Program-made: the position numbers and the translations under genes
Notes under the pieces: model-generated
Database searches by the model: none
Told to the model about the DNA's origin: nothing
Seen by the model: the letters and a program-made list of their open reading frames with translations, nothing else
Shown: in pieces, positions 45,380-57,172 of the stretch
Numbering within the stretch: the first letter of the stretch is position 1
How the letters are laid out: each line of letters begins with the position of its first letter
Source: Batrachochytrium dendrobatidis JAM81
Lineage: Eukaryota; Chytridiomycota; Chytridiomycetes; Rhizophydiales
Reading direction: 5' to 3'
Assembly (NCBI RefSeq): GCF_000203795.2
Contig: NW_006281115.1
Span: forward strand, 147,632 to 211,631
DNA: 64,000 bases

Positions 45380-46777
45380 GGATCAAATAGTATAGTGATA
45401 CCAATGAGTTGGTGTCAAATGGAGTGGGTTGATTGGTAACCCAAAATGACAAATATACACAATCGCGTGGATCCAGAAATGACATTGCAATGATTAATAC
45501 AATACAATACAATGCATAGTAGTTGATTGGTGTAGTATGATCAAACCATCAGTATAATACACTATGGTTTGGCAATACACGATGTTTATTGAATAAGCGA
45601 CATTGAATGCAACACAAATGACAATTAAACCAACACGCAATACACGCTGCGTTACAACATATACTGGATGATGCTGTCGATAGTTTACTGAGCTGCAACA
45701 ATGTGACGAGTCTATGGTTGAAGGGTTTATTACCAAACACCAAAATCTTGAAAACGACACCATACTCGGATCGTGGCAATCATTGTGGTGAGCGATAGTA
45801 GAAATAGTCAAAACATTTCGTGAATCCAGGATATGGTTCAGTGTTTATCGTACCGTCAGAGTTCGTTGATCCAACCGAATGATGTTTTGCAAAGTACTCT
45901 CCAAGCATCGCTCGTGTTTGAACATTTTGTTGATTCGTATCCGAATGCTCTTTGGTGAGCCTTCTTAACTGCCTTTTGGGATTTCCAAGAGCTTTAATGT
46001 ATTCAGCAAGCGTAGATTCGAGTTTGATTATCTCTGATCTACGGCCTGAAGGTTTACTCTTTAAATGGTCAATTTTTTCCTTGAGTTCATCGATCACTTT
46101 CTTTTGTTCGCTAATTGTCTCTCTTTTCGTGTCAATATATCGCGATAGTTTTTCAAGTTTATGTGCATTTGATGCAAGTAGCTCGATCAGTGTGATTCCA
46201 TCAATACCAATCGGATGGCAATTATCCATATGTAGACTATACGGATCCAAAGGAGTTAAATGACTAGTCCCGCTAGTTTCAGTCGCACTAGGATATGCTG
46301 ACGAAGTAGTAGTTGCAGTACTTGTAGTCGAACTGTCAAGAACTGGATTGGCAGCAGTGACCGAGCAGGCAAGCAGGATTGGTGACAATATGGCGATTGA
46401 AAGTTTCATTTTTACTGGTTTGGTCGAGCAAGTTGTAGATTATCATTTGGCAAGTTGATGTTTAGGTTGTATTTATATATGTTAGTGTATAATATTGCAA
46501 GCATGCTCCTTGAATGACCGTCCTAAGGGATTTGTGTCAATGTCAGAGGGTCAGTGTTGGCTCAATGTCAATGTCAGGGTAGTTTAAAGGGAGTTGTGTT
46601 TACATGATGATCAATCGTTGAAGCTGAAAGTTTAATATTAGGGTTGGGTTCATTAAAGTGTGCTGTACGACGGCATCGTAATGCGGCAAGTATACTTTAA
46701 TCGTCACATGGTAGTACACTTGTTCATACACACCATTGTCATACAATCACATTTATAGCAATACGATAATATGTTTG
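45380..46777. repeat. Segmental repeat A, copy 2 (truncated, ~1.4 kb)
   Basis: Starts inside the unit (ATCAAATAGTATAGTGATAC, equivalent to about 41527 in copy 1) and runs to the unit's right end. The left ~730 bp of the unit is missing. Almost identical to copy 3 over the 3' flank and the C-terminal coding half. Confidence 0.9.
45780..46409 (-). CDS. Secreted coiled-coil protein, MKLSIAIL family, copy 2
   Basis: 209 aa with the family layout: signal peptide (MKLSIAILSPILLACSVTAA), Ser/Thr linker, coiled coil, conserved C-terminus. Its C-terminal ~100 residues are the same as copy 3 (KPSGRRSEIIKLESTLAEYI and on to the end), while the central coil differs (LIELLASNAHKLEKLSRYID, KKVIDELKEKIDHL). 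The mosaic suggests exchange between copies. Confidence 0.85.
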   Translation of the reverse strand: MKLSIAILSPILLACSVTAANPVLDSSTTSTATTTSSAYPSATETSGTSHLTPLDPYSLHMDNCHPIGIDGITLIELLASNAHKLEKLSRYIDTKRETISEQKKVIDELKEKIDHLKSKPSGRRSEIIKLESTLAEYIKALGNPKRQLRRLTKEHSDTNQQNVQTRAMLGEYFAKHHSVGSTNSDGTINTEPYPGFTKCFDYFYYRSPQ

Positions 46778-48029
46778 ACATGATCATATTACACCGATCG
46801 AGCATCACACGATCACTGAATATATCACACATCGGTGTTTACTACTGCAAGTGTATGATGTGTATCGGTTATAGTTGTATTGATACAGCAAATACCAATA
46901 CTTTTTAAATGAGTTTCGTTTAAACTCGAATACTGGAATACGAGATGATTTCATGCAGACATGCCATGATCGTACGAGCATATACTGACGGTGCTACGAG
47001 TTTGTTGGTCAACTCATGTATGACTGTTCCAGTGGTGGTGTCAGAGTTGTGTTTGTTATCACTGGTACGCTATCATCAAAAACTCGACTAATCAAATACT
47101 CGGCATTCTGTGATCAGTCACTCCAACTCAAATACCAGCACCACATGATTGTCAACCGATTGCTTGTCAGTCAGTAGTTTGATCAATACACCACCACATA
47201 TCCATGTATATTCATGTATACACATGTATACACATTGTTGTCAGTTACATCGAGTGTTTGTCCAAATAAGTCGATTCAGATGGATTGCATATAACTGACT
47301 AATCCAGCATCCATCCATTGTCAAACAACCATAATGCACAATACCACCAGGTGTGCGATTACACACGCACTGATCAGTCGTTGCACAGTATGCACCGGCC
47401 AATGTCAAACATATGTGTGTTTTCAACTAAATTGTAACGTATAGCATCAGTTGCAGTCCATGACATATCCACACGATCCAACATGACAAATCATGTATTG
47501 TGAGTCCAAGATTGATCAAAAACCTGATCACAGTAAACACAGCATAGTGTTGCATATCAGAGTCGATATATCGAATGACAATTACACATTTGTTGATGGT
47601 TGTAATAGTCCATTCGTATCACCTGAATAAAATAGTATAGTGATACCAATGAGTTGGTGTCAAATGGAGTGGGTTGATTGGTAACCCAAAATGACAAATA
47701 TACACAATCGCGTGGATTCAGAAATGACATTGCAATGATTAATACAATACAATACAATACAATGCATAGTAGTTGATTGGTGTAGTATGATCAAACCATC
47801 AGTATAATACACTATGGTTTGGCAATACACGATGTTTATTGAATAAGCGACATTGAATGCAACACAAATGACAATTAAACCAACACGCAATACACGCTGC
47901 GTTACAACATATACTGGATGATGCTGTCGATAGTTTACTGAGCTGCAACAATGTGACGAGTCTATGGTTGAAGGGTTTATTACCAAACACCAAAATCTTG
48001 AAAACGACACCATACTCGGATCGTGGCAA
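46410..48029. other. Repeat A flanks between secreted genes 2 and 3
   Basis: 46410-46777 is the promoter side of copy 2; 46778-46902 is a ~125 bp unique spacer; 46903-48029 is the downstream spacer of copy 3, with the same microsatellites as in copy 1. No additional gene is supported. Confidence 0.5.
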
Positions 48030-49033
48030 TCATTGTGGTGAGCGATAGTAGAAATAGTCAAAACATTTCGTGAATCCAGGATATGGTTCAGTGTTTATCG
48101 TACCGTCAGAGTTCGTTGATCCAACCGAATGATGTTTTGCAAAGTACTCTCCAAGCATCGCTCGTGTTTGAACATTTTGTTGATTCGTATCCGAATGCTC
48201 TTTGGTGAGCCTTCTTAACTGCCTTTTGGGATTTCCAAGAGCTTTAATGTATTCAGCAAGCGTAGATTCGAGTTTGATTATCTCTGATCTACGGCCTGAA
48301 GGTTTACTCTTTAAATGGTCAATTTTTTTATTCAACTTAGTGGCCGCTTTCTTTTGTTCGCTAATTGTCTCTCTTTTCGTGTCAATATATCGCGATAGTC
48401 TTTCAAGTCTACGTACACCGTTTGCAAGTGACTCAATCAGTGTGATTCCACTAAAACTAATTGGATAGCAATTATCCATATATAGACTATACGGATCCAA
48501 AGGAGTTAAATGACTAGTCCCGCTAGTTTCAGTCGCACTAGGATATGCTGACGAAGTGGTAGTTGCAGTACTTGTAGTCGAACTGTCAAGAACTGGATTG
48601 GCAACAGTGACCGAGAAAGCAAGCAGGATCGATGATAATATGGCGATCGAAAGTTTCATTTTTACTGGTTTAGTCGAGCAAGTTGTAGATTATCATTCAA
48701 CAGGTTGATGTTTAGGTTGTATTTATATATTAGTGTATAATATTGCAAGCATGCTCCTTGAATGACCGTCCTAAGGGATTTGTGTCAATGTCAGAGGGTC
48801 AGTGTTGGCTCAATGTCAATGTCAGGGTAGTTTAAGGGAGTTGTGTTTACATGATGATTCGTTGTTCAAACTGAAAGTTTAATATTAGGGTTGGGTTCAT
48901 TAAAGTGTGCTGTGTAGCGATAGCATTATAACGAAGCAAGTATACTTCAATTGTCACATGGTAGTACACTTGTTCATACACACCATTGTCATACAATCAC
49001 ATTTATAGCAATACGATAATATGTTTGACATTG
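46903..49033. repeat. Segmental repeat A, copy 3 (~2.1 kb)
   Basis: Full-length copy, same orientation as copy 1, beginning CTTTTTAAATGAGTTTCG and ending ATATGTTTGACATTG. Copies 2 and 3 share their right ends (TAGTACACTTGTTCATACAC to CGATAATATGTTTGACAT), which differ from copy 1. Confidence 0.9.
48030..48659 (-). CDS. Secreted coiled-coil protein, MKLSIAIL family, copy 3
   Basis: 209 aa; signal peptide MKLSIAILSSILLAFSVTVA, in which the Cys of the other copies is Phe. The central coil segment is its own (LIESLANGVRRLERLSRYID, KKAATKLNKKIDHL), whereas the C-terminal half is identical to copy 2. Upstream ~360 bp resemble the other copies, so co-expression is likely. Confidence 0.85.
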   Translation of the reverse strand: MKLSIAILSSILLAFSVTVANPVLDSSTTSTATTTSSAYPSATETSGTSHLTPLDPYSLYMDNCYPISFSGITLIESLANGVRRLERLSRYIDTKRETISEQKKAATKLNKKIDHLKSKPSGRRSEIIKLESTLAEYIKALGNPKRQLRRLTKEHSDTNQQNVQTRAMLGEYFAKHHSVGSTNSDGTINTEPYPGFTKCFDYFYYRSPQ

Positions 49034-50340
49034 TTCCATTCATCGTGCGAGTACACCAGATGCCAATTGGAGTGATTGATCAGAGTCGGCAAATATCACG
49101 ATATTGTCGGCATACATGAACCCTCACATTGATGGTGATTTACACGATACTCATGCAATGACAATCGGTTGATATCATCGTGTATGTTGTTGATGAACAC
49201 GTTGAATAACAATCTGACAGTGGACATCACCACCGGACTCCATGCTCAAATGGAAATGGGTTAGAAACCAATGATTCAGTCTGAGCACAAGCTGATGAGC
49301 ATGTGTGCAGCGCTATTAGCAAGACCAGTGTGCGTGGTGTCAATCACATATGCTGCAGTTATCATATCAAGGCACCAACCATGACAGTGTTGAATGCATT
49401 TCGAATGTCAATCAACACAACAATAGTATTGAGCTGCACGCACTGCTGTCATTGAACAATATCGACTAGTGAAACAACCAGCACAGCACACTTGTTTGGT
49501 TTGAAATCAACCATGCTCAGTAGTGACGAGTTTGTTGAACACCACGATCCATCAATGTGTGTTTGCAAGACCTTGCATACCAGTTTATGACACACATCAA
49601 TCAGTGTAATACCGTGTTTGTCATTTGTATTAATGTGATCACCGCTATTCTTGTCGATATATGCAATCAATACAATCGGTACAGTGTATGCAGACTGCCA
49701 TCAGGTTGCATAGTGGTCGTCAGCATATTGACTGAGCTGTGTAGCAGAACGAGCAAATGGATTGGGTGGTTCATCAGGAGTAGCATTTGGTGTATATAAT
49801 GCGACTCGACAGAATATGACCAATATCCTGTTGTTTTCCGAGTGTTTGGTGTGAACCAGCTGCTGTATTGCATCAGCTAGTCGATTTCAAGATATATCCG
49901 AGTCGAGATCAGTTGCATCGTCACGAATCGGAACCAGTTTGGATGGTGGAAGTGGATCACGTATATGCAAGTACTGCCATTACTGCAAGTCAAGTAAATG
50001 TCCACTATCGTCCGTAGCAAGACACAAGTAGTGATTACTCGGTATGTCAAAAATACTATCACTGCTGTACTGAATGATACGATTGGCATCACATCGTATA
50101 GTGGAATGGAATGGAGTGATGGTTGTTGTGTGTGTTGCACCACCAGACATGACTCGAGCTGCTGCAAATGTCATATCAAAACGATCATCAATACTGTCTG
50201 GTCAAGTGTGTCAGCAAACTTAATCCAGTTCATATGTTCATTGGCGCATTCAAGTCGCTGGATTGTTGCATTGTGTTTGTCCCAGAATGCACCTAGTTGG
50301 CTGCGACAGAGTTCATTGTGATTGTCACGGATACTTGCTG
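49034..50340 (-). mobile_element. Decayed LINE (non-LTR) retrotransposon, reverse-transcriptase remnant
   Basis: On the minus strand, frame-interrupted reading shows RT motifs in the right order. From the 5' side: RSQLGAFWDKHNATIQRLEC (50171-50353, the region before RT in LINEs), then GITLIDVCHKLVCKVLQTHI (49449-49670, RT 'yRGItLi.v..KlltkvL..Ri'), then a VRLLFNVFINNIHDDINRL-type segment near 49150-49240 ('plLFNlfINDi') and YADNIVIFADS at about 49085-49114, the catalytic YADD box mutated to YADN. Several stops and frameshifts make it non-functional. It separates repeat array A from the second array. Confidence 0.7.
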
Positions 50341-50528
50341 TAATGTACAACATTTGCTGTTGGTCTATTACTGGTATCGGTGGAACTGATGTAGTAATTT
50401 CACAACTTCAATGATATTAACGAGACCAATATTTTAACACGTATTAATCTATTATTACATGCACACTTTATGAGTTACTTGATTTGAGTTCAATTTATTT
50501 TTAAATGGTTTATTCATTAAATCAAGAA

Positions 50529-51125
50529 TTAGAAACTGTCAAGCATTGATTTGAATCGTTTGAGCTTGCCTCCTGATTTAATGTCAGATTGCTTCTCAGC
50601 TTCTTTTGTTTCCTTTTCCTTTTCCTTTTGGCTTCCATCTTTTCGTTTCTGTCTTAGATGATTTTCCTTTTCTGTCGCCTCATCGCATTCTTTTTTCAAC
50701 TCTTTCATCTTTTTATGTGCCTTTTCAATCGATGAATCGATGGAATTGTAATCATGAGTTTTATAAGGCCATGGCCACAAAAAGCCCGCATCTTTCATAC
50801 TGGAGCCTAATGGATCCTTTTGAAATTCTTTCTTGTATTTATGATACTTATTGCATGCTTTCTTCCTTTGACGAGTGGTATCATCCAGTTCATTTTTGGC
50901 ACTATCGCTGTTTGATGGCCCTGGTTCACTTGAATCATTGTTGTTCGATGGCCCTGGTTTGCTTTCGCCATCATCATTGGGGTTGCCTTCAATCAATTTT
51001 TTCCAATCTTTACCGGGACTACGTTTTGACAACTGATGTGATCGAGTTTCTGCATTGGGCGTAGCTACTAACGCACTGGCAACTGCTGATACAGACAGTA
51101 CAAGTATAATGTCTGTAAATTTCAT
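50529..51125 (-). CDS. Secreted Lys/Glu-rich protein, MKFTD family, copy 1
   Basis: 198 aa. Signal peptide MKFTDIILVLSVSAVASALV, propeptide with a dibasic Kex2-like site (QLSKRSPG), two PGPSN-type repeats (KPGPSNNNDSSEPGPSNSDS), then a long charged helix region (NKYHKYKKEF, IEKAHKKMKELKKECDEATE) and a basic tail (GGKLKRFKSMLDSF). The tail has an insertion KEKEKETKEAEKQS not in the paralogues. Role unknown; secretion is the only supported property. Confidence 0.85.
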   Translation of the reverse strand: MKFTDIILVLSVSAVASALVATPNAETRSHQLSKRSPGKDWKKLIEGNPNDDGESKPGPSNNNDSSEPGPSNSDSAKNELDDTTRQRKKACNKYHKYKKEFQKDPLGSSMKDAGFLWPWPYKTHDYNSIDSSIEKAHKKMKELKKECDEATEKENHLRQKRKDGSQKEKEKETKEAEKQSDIKSGGKLKRFKSMLDSF

Positions 51126-53017
51126 ATGATCAAACGTAGGCTTAGACTATGCTGCTGGTAAAACAATGGATGGCAAACTAGTATTTGCTTGGATATGCTT
51201 TAATGATAGAAATTATTCTACTATTTATATTCATTTTATATATGGCAAGATACACAAAGTTCCCTGATTATACTCGAACCACTCATATTTGATCCCTGAT
51301 CACTATTGCCAATGTATTTAATGCTTGCAAGTGTTTAAATACTCCCTTGAACACGTTCCTGTTCCAAAAGCAAAGGGTGTTTGTGTAGCATACAGCAACT
51401 TTTGAACAGCACGAGCTATGGTATTCAAATGATATGCGGCTGTTGATGGCAAGTAGGTGTGCTATGTTGTGTTTAGCACATATCAATAGCATCATGTCTT
51501 GCCATGCATTGGCTTGATATTTGTATTGGACAGTATCAACAATCAAAGTGACTGCAATCATAAACTACAACTGAACGGAGTTATTACGTGCCAGACAAGG
51601 GATAGTAGCGATGAAATGCATTTTTGTGATAGCTAGTTTTAAACCCTTACAAAAATCAACACAAACTAAAAAATAGGGATGGTAAAGATACTGTATACAG
51701 GTACAGACACAGATACAGATACACTGATGATCTCGTATCATAGCCTCAAATACAATGTAGTTTTGACATGACTCCCTAGTTTATCAATCCAGTCGCATGC
51801 AGTCAGTTTGAGTGATTTATTGTTTACTGTGTTGGAAACGTGATCACTGCAAGTGGTTGGACTGGTCAATGGCATCAACAGTATCAATCAAGTGATCATC
51901 ATTAGTTATACTGTAACACAACTACACTGTAAAAGTGGTTCAGATCACCAAGTTTAACTATACCTAATATCAATCGTCAATCGCTGAAACGTGTGTATAC
52001 ATGTATATACAATAGCGACCAATCAATGACTGCAACGCAATCTCACCATAACTGCGATGGACGCAACCAATTTGTTGGTCAGTCACACCACACATTTACA
52101 TTGTTATTTGCAACGACACCAGATGGAATCATTGCATCATTGCAAGGACTGTCGAGTATATAAACAATGTTCAAATTGTATCACAATCATCACGATCATC
52201 AGTGATGTACTGGATATTTGATCAACTGTATCCAGACTACACGACTGATTATGAACTGATTATGGACTGATAGTATCGTGTTCTATAGTTGCAGTTGTAA
52301 TTGCAGTTATAGTAACCAACATATCAAACACTGATATGACCAAAATCAAACCACTGTTGAATTGGACCCAGTGTATTCAATCAACACCACAATCCATGTC
52401 ATGGATCGTGTCGTTCAATACACCAAACACAATGATCCATGTGATGACTGATGCTGTCTATATAACCACGCTTGTATATATTGGTTTGACCATATTGGTT
52501 TGATCACATTGGTTGTATGTGTCGAGTTGCACCGACACACTGTAACACCATATGTGGTGAATGGTGGTGTCAAATCTAGTTTACAACTGTCAAGTACAGC
52601 CAAACACGCTCCGACTGTATTAAACTGTTGATGCTGGATGTGGTCTGATTGACACCGACATGTGAATCTGGCATGCTCGGGTTGTGATTGCGGAACTTTG
52701 TGATATATTGCACATGCATTGACTTGGATAGCAACATGCATAAAGTTTGAGTGTCAATGGTGATAACGGATCGACACATGTGCAGGCTAGTACAGTACAG
52801 TACAGTATGTACAGTATATCACAATATACAAATAACCACAGTGATAAATGACCATAAACATGTTGGACATTTTGTAGCCATAGATCCAAACCAGTCGACC
52901 AGTGAAGCTATACAATGAAATCTAGATATATTTTGATGATTGCATCACGATTACATGTATACACCAGTTATTGTACAACAACAGTAAAACAACCAGTAAA
53001 CATCATACAACATCCGA

Positions 53018-53129
53018 CTATTCAGCATCCCATCTGTCATTGAACCTGCTGCGTCCACGATCTATGCGCACATGTGCAAGGTCAATCACATCGCTTGTGT
53101 CTACATGTGGAAACTTTAGCTTCAAAACA
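53018..53129 (-). pseudogene. 3' remnant of the PPR gene in unit 1
   Basis: The final ~37 codons of the PPR gene (ending FNDRWDAE-stop, plus-strand CTATTCAGCATCC at 53018) survive here. They are cut at CTTCAAAACA (53120-53129), where the sequence switches to DNA that lies upstream of the receptor gene in unit 2. There is no promoter or start, so it is not expressed as a PPR protein. Confidence 0.9.
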
Positions 53130-53662
53130 CTAATACAGCAGCACAGTTATTGAAATGCAAACAACCTGCTGTAACCATTTCCATCAACTTATGTTGGCGA
53201 CCCTTTGTTTGATATGCATAATTCAATCTTGTAAAAACACGCTTTACGATTCATGACAGTTGGAATGAAAACATAACATGAAATAAACGAGAAACTGTCG
53301 GAATTATCAACCTTGGTGTTGTTGATTTGCAAATATCGATATATTGCTTGACTGTTGGTTAGAATGGCATGTTCAGCTATTGCTTGTGTATCATGTATCA
53401 CGACGACAATCTGACTTGTTGACACGACCAGTTTGTCAATGATGCGCAACTCCAGTCGATACAATACATAACAACGACACACATCTGGTATATCGATGAC
53501 TGTTTGTTGAGCGTGTTGAGTCTGGTGTTGGTGTTGATGTCGATGCGAGAGTTTCAGCGTTTCACATATACAAGGTTTACTGTGTTTTTGATGCGTGTTT
53601 TTGGATTAAAAACTAAACATTTACATGACATTGTTGATACTGGTTGAATTTGCAACTCTGGT

Positions 53663-53968
53663 TTGATACAAACTGAACATTATGATATTGGTAATATGCA
53701 CGAAAACAATGGTCGCATTTGTAAAACATGCAATCATTATTATATCGAATTAGAATGCAAACGTGTGAGTTTGACTGACACTATCCAAACAGTAGATCCA
53801 AGTGTCTGGATTGCAATGTATGAATCTGATGATCGCACAATGTATGATTCCATAAACTCAAAAATGCAAGGTGTAAACATATCAGTTCAAACCCATTGTA
53901 TAACATTTGCTGTTGGTCTATTGACTGGTATCAGTGGAACTGATGTAGCAATTCCACAACTTCAATGA
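53663..53968 (+). CDS. Unrecognised ORF in spacer C (unit 2), maybe a gene remnant
   Basis: About 101 codons without a good ATG start (first in-frame Met in HYDIGNMHENN). The reading is coding-like: GRICKTCNHYYIELECKRVS with paired Cys, then VDPSVWIAMYESDDRTMYDS and a hydrophobic end (FAVGLLTGISGTDVAIPQLQ). The equivalent in unit 3 is frameshifted, and only the last ~22 codons' worth of DNA survive before unit 1. Most likely a decaying gene. Confidence 0.35.
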   Translation: MIQTEHYDIGNMHENNGRICKTCNHYYIELECKRVSLTDTIQTVDPSVWIAMYESDDRTMYDSINSKMQGVNISVQTHCITFAVGLLTGISGTDVAIPQLQ

Positions 53969-54103
53969 TATTGATGAGACCAATATTTAAACATCGTTAT
54001 AAAAATCAAGATTTTAACACGTATTAATCTATTATCACATGGCACACTATGAATTACTTGATTTGGTTCAATTTATTTTTGAATAGTTTATTCAAGTCAA
54101 GGA

Positions 54104-54685
54104 TTAGTGTTTGGTAAACATCTTTTTTAATCGTTTGAGTTTGCCTTCTGATTTAATGCCATGTTGCTCTTCAAACTCTTTTCTTAGGTCCTTTTCCTGT
54201 CGCTTTGCATCCTTACATTCTCGTTTTAGCTCTCTCATCTTTTTACCTCTTTTTTCAATCGATTTGTTGATGTTGGGAGTATCATAATATTGAGCAGATG
54301 GGGAACGTATCATAAAATCTTCACCATGAAATTTGGATGCATCTCGCAATAAATCCTTCCTGTATTTATGATATTTATCGCATATATCTTCCCTTCTACG
54401 AGTAGCATCCTCCAGTCTACTTTCGAGACTATCGTCGTTTGATGGCCCTGGCTCGCTTAGATCGCCGTCGTTTGATGGTACTGGTTCACTTGAATCATTG
54501 TTGTTTGATGGCCCTGGTTTGCTTTCGCCATCATCATTGGGGTTGCCTTCAATCAATTTTTCCCAGCCTTTACCAGGACTACGTTTTGACAACTGATGCG
54601 ATCGAGTTTCTGCATTGGGCGTAGCTACTAACGCACTGGCAACTGCTGATACGGACAGTACAAGTATAATGTCTGTAAATTTCAT
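54104..54685 (-). CDS. Secreted Lys/Glu-rich protein, MKFTD family, copy 2
   Basis: 193 aa with signal peptide and SKRSPGK processing site the same as copy 1. It has three PSN repeats (KPGPSNNND, EPVPSNDGD, EPGPSNDDS). The central segment (RDASKFHGEDFMIRSPSAQY) is unlike copy 1. The C-terminus KRQEKDLRKEFEEQ and GKLKRLKKMFTKH is shared with copy 3. Promoter sequence upstream of 54685 is nearly identical to the other copies for about 150 bp, up to the LTR. Confidence 0.85.
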   Translation of the reverse strand: MKFTDIILVLSVSAVASALVATPNAETRSHQLSKRSPGKGWEKLIEGNPNDDGESKPGPSNNNDSSEPVPSNDGDLSEPGPSNDDSLESRLEDATRRREDICDKYHKYRKDLLRDASKFHGEDFMIRSPSAQYYDTPNINKSIEKRGKKMRELKRECKDAKRQEKDLRKEFEEQHGIKSEGKLKRLKKMFTKH

Positions 54686-54906
54686 ATGATCAAACGTAGG
54701 CTTAAACTATGCTGCTGGTAAAACAATGGATGACAAACTAGTATTTGATTGGAATGCTTTGACGATAGAAATTACCCTGCAATTTAGTCATTTTATATAT
54801 GGCAAGATACACAAAAATCCCTGATTATACTTGAACCACTCATATTTGATCCTTGACCGCTATTGCCACTGTATTTAATGCTTGCAAGTGCTTTAATACT
54901 TTCGTG

Positions 54907-55500
54907 TGTTGAAGTATCCCATTCCGATACCAAGGGCAATCTTTACCGATCTGATATTTTTTAAAATTATTGAAGCTTGATGCTTTGCTAAAAGCACAAG
55001 TGTTGTATACAATATTCGGCTTTCGGCTGCAGTAATTAACTGTCAAGCACGACCGTCTAGATTTCCTATACAAGCAATTAGTTTGTATTATACTACGAAT
55101 ATTAAAGAAAACTCCCTGATTCCCTTTGTCAGGAAGTTATCCATTAAACAAGACAACAATTAACTACGGCGTACTTGTTTGCTTTTTCTAAATAAAACTC
55201 GCAAGTCGGTTTCAATAAATAGTTTTGTTCAGGCTTATCAATTTACTCAATCCTAGTTCTTGACCTTTTAATAAGCCCTTTTTTAAATTGTTATATTATT
55301 CTTATCTTGCTTATCTTATTTTCCCTTAAAGCTTTATCAACTACTATTTCTATTGATAGATCGGCTATTTAATAATGGGAGCAAAATTCATTGATCTTGA
55401 TCAATAAGCACTTTAAATTTTCAAGTTTTTTCGATTGCTCAATACCCAACTCTGCTTTTTTCTTTCACAATATTATCACAAGAATTATGCCATTCCAACA
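54907..55500. mobile_element. Solo LTR (594 bp) with 5-bp target duplication
   Basis: Starts TGTTGAAGTATCCCATTCC and ends CCATTCCAACA (TGTTG...CAACA termini). Flanks are TCGTG (54902-54906) and TCTTG (55501-55505), a 5-bp target-site duplication with one change. Units 1 and 3 lack it and read straight through (ATACTCCCTTGAACACG and close variant). No internal retrotransposon genes, so it is a solo LTR from recombination. Orientation is not fixed. Confidence 0.85.
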
Positions 55501-57172
55501 TCTTGAACACGTTCCTGTTCCAAAAGCAAAGGGTGTTTGTGTAGCATACAGCAACTTTTGAACAGCACGAGCTATGGTATTCAAATGATATGCGGCTGTT
55601 GATGGCAAGTAGGTGTGCTATGTTGTGTTTAGCACATATCAATAGCATCATGTCTTGCCATGCATTGGCTTGATATTTGTATTGGACAGTATCAACAATC
55701 AAAGTGACTGCAATCATAAACTACAACTGAACGGAGTTATTACGTGCCAGACAAGGGATAGTAGCGATGAAATGCATTTTTGTGATAGCTAGTTTTAAAC
55801 CCTTACAAAAATCAACACAAACTAAAAAATAGGGATGGTAAAGATACTGTATACAGGTACAGACACAGATACAGATACACTGATGATCTCGTATCATAGC
55901 CTCAAATACAATGTAGTTTTGACATGACTCCTCAGTTTATCAATCCAGTCGCATGCAGTCAGTTTGAGTGATTTATTGTTTACTGTGTTGGAAACGTGAT
56001 CACTGCAAGTGGTTGGACTGGTCAATGGCATCAACAGTATCAATCAAGTGATCATCATTAGTTATACTGTAACACAACTACACTGTAAAAGTGGTTCAGA
56101 TCACCAAGTTTAACTATACCTAATATCAATCGTCAATCGCTGAAACGTGTGTGTATACATGTATATACAATAGCGACCAATCAATGACTGCAACGCAATC
56201 TCACCATAACTGCGATGGACGCAACCAATTTGTTGGTCAGTCACACCACACATTTACATTGTTATTTGCAACGACACCAGATGGAATCATTGCATCATTG
56301 CAAGGACTGTCGAGTATATAAACAATGTTCAAATTGTATCACAATCATCACGATCATCAGTGATGTACTGGATATTTGATCAACTGTATCCAGACTACAC
56401 GACTGATTATGAACTGATTATGGACTGATAGTATCGTGTTCTATAGTTGCAGTTGTAATTGCAGTTATAGTAACCAACATATCAAACACTGATATGACCA
56501 AAATCAAACCACTGTTGAATTGGACCCAGTGTATTCAATCAACACCACAATCCATGTCATGGATCGTGTCGTTCAATACACCAAACACAATGATCCATGT
56601 GATGACTGATGCTGTCTATATAACCACGCTTGTATATATTGGTTTGACCATATTGGTTTGATCACATTGGTTGTATGTGTCGAGTTGCACCGACACACTG
56701 TAACACCATATGTGGTGAATGGTGGTGTCAAATCTAGTTTACAACTGTCAAGTATAGCCAAACACGCTCCGACTGTATTAAACTGTTGATGCTGGATGTG
56801 GTCTGATTGACACCGACATGTGAATCTGGCATGCTCGGGTTGTGATTGCGGAACTTTGTGATATATTGCACATGCATTGACTTGGATAGCAACATGCATA
56901 AAGTTTGAGTGTCAATGATGATAACGGATCGACACATGTGCAGGCTAGTACAGTGCAGTATAGTATGTACAGTATATCACAATATACAAATAACCACAGT
57001 GATAAATGGCCATAAACATGTTGGACATTTTGTAGCCATAGATCCAAACCAGTCGACCAGTGAAGCTATACAATGAAATCTAGATATATTTTGATGATTG
57101 CATCACGATTACATGTATACACCAGTTATTGTACAACAGTAAAACAATCAGTAAACGTCATACAACATATGA

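Larger units (their letters stand above)
50345..53130. repeat. Tandem array unit 1 (deleted form)
   Basis: Consists of the last ~60 bp of spacer C (50345-50405), the first MKFTD-family secreted gene, spacer B (51347-53017) and the 3' tail of the PPR gene (53018-53129). The PPR body and receptor gene present in unit 2 are missing. Spacer B matches 55501-57172 and 62535-64000 with very few differences. Confidence 0.9.

Noticed and set aside
51283..51561. 92-codon minus ORF of spacer B as a gene (copies at 55439-55717 and 62556-62753)
   Set aside because: In unit 2 the frame is cut by the solo LTR and in unit 3 by a frameshift; there is no signal peptide, promoter or known domain. It may be an old remnant.
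52415..52889. Overlapping Cys/His-rich minus ORFs in spacer B
   Set aside because: Three frames are open over the same DNA in all copies, which reflects low stop density rather than coding.
54907..55500. DNA transposon with terminal inverted repeats
   Set aside because: Terminal similarity is limited to TGTTG/CAACA, as in LTRs, and the target duplication is 5 bp; no transposase.
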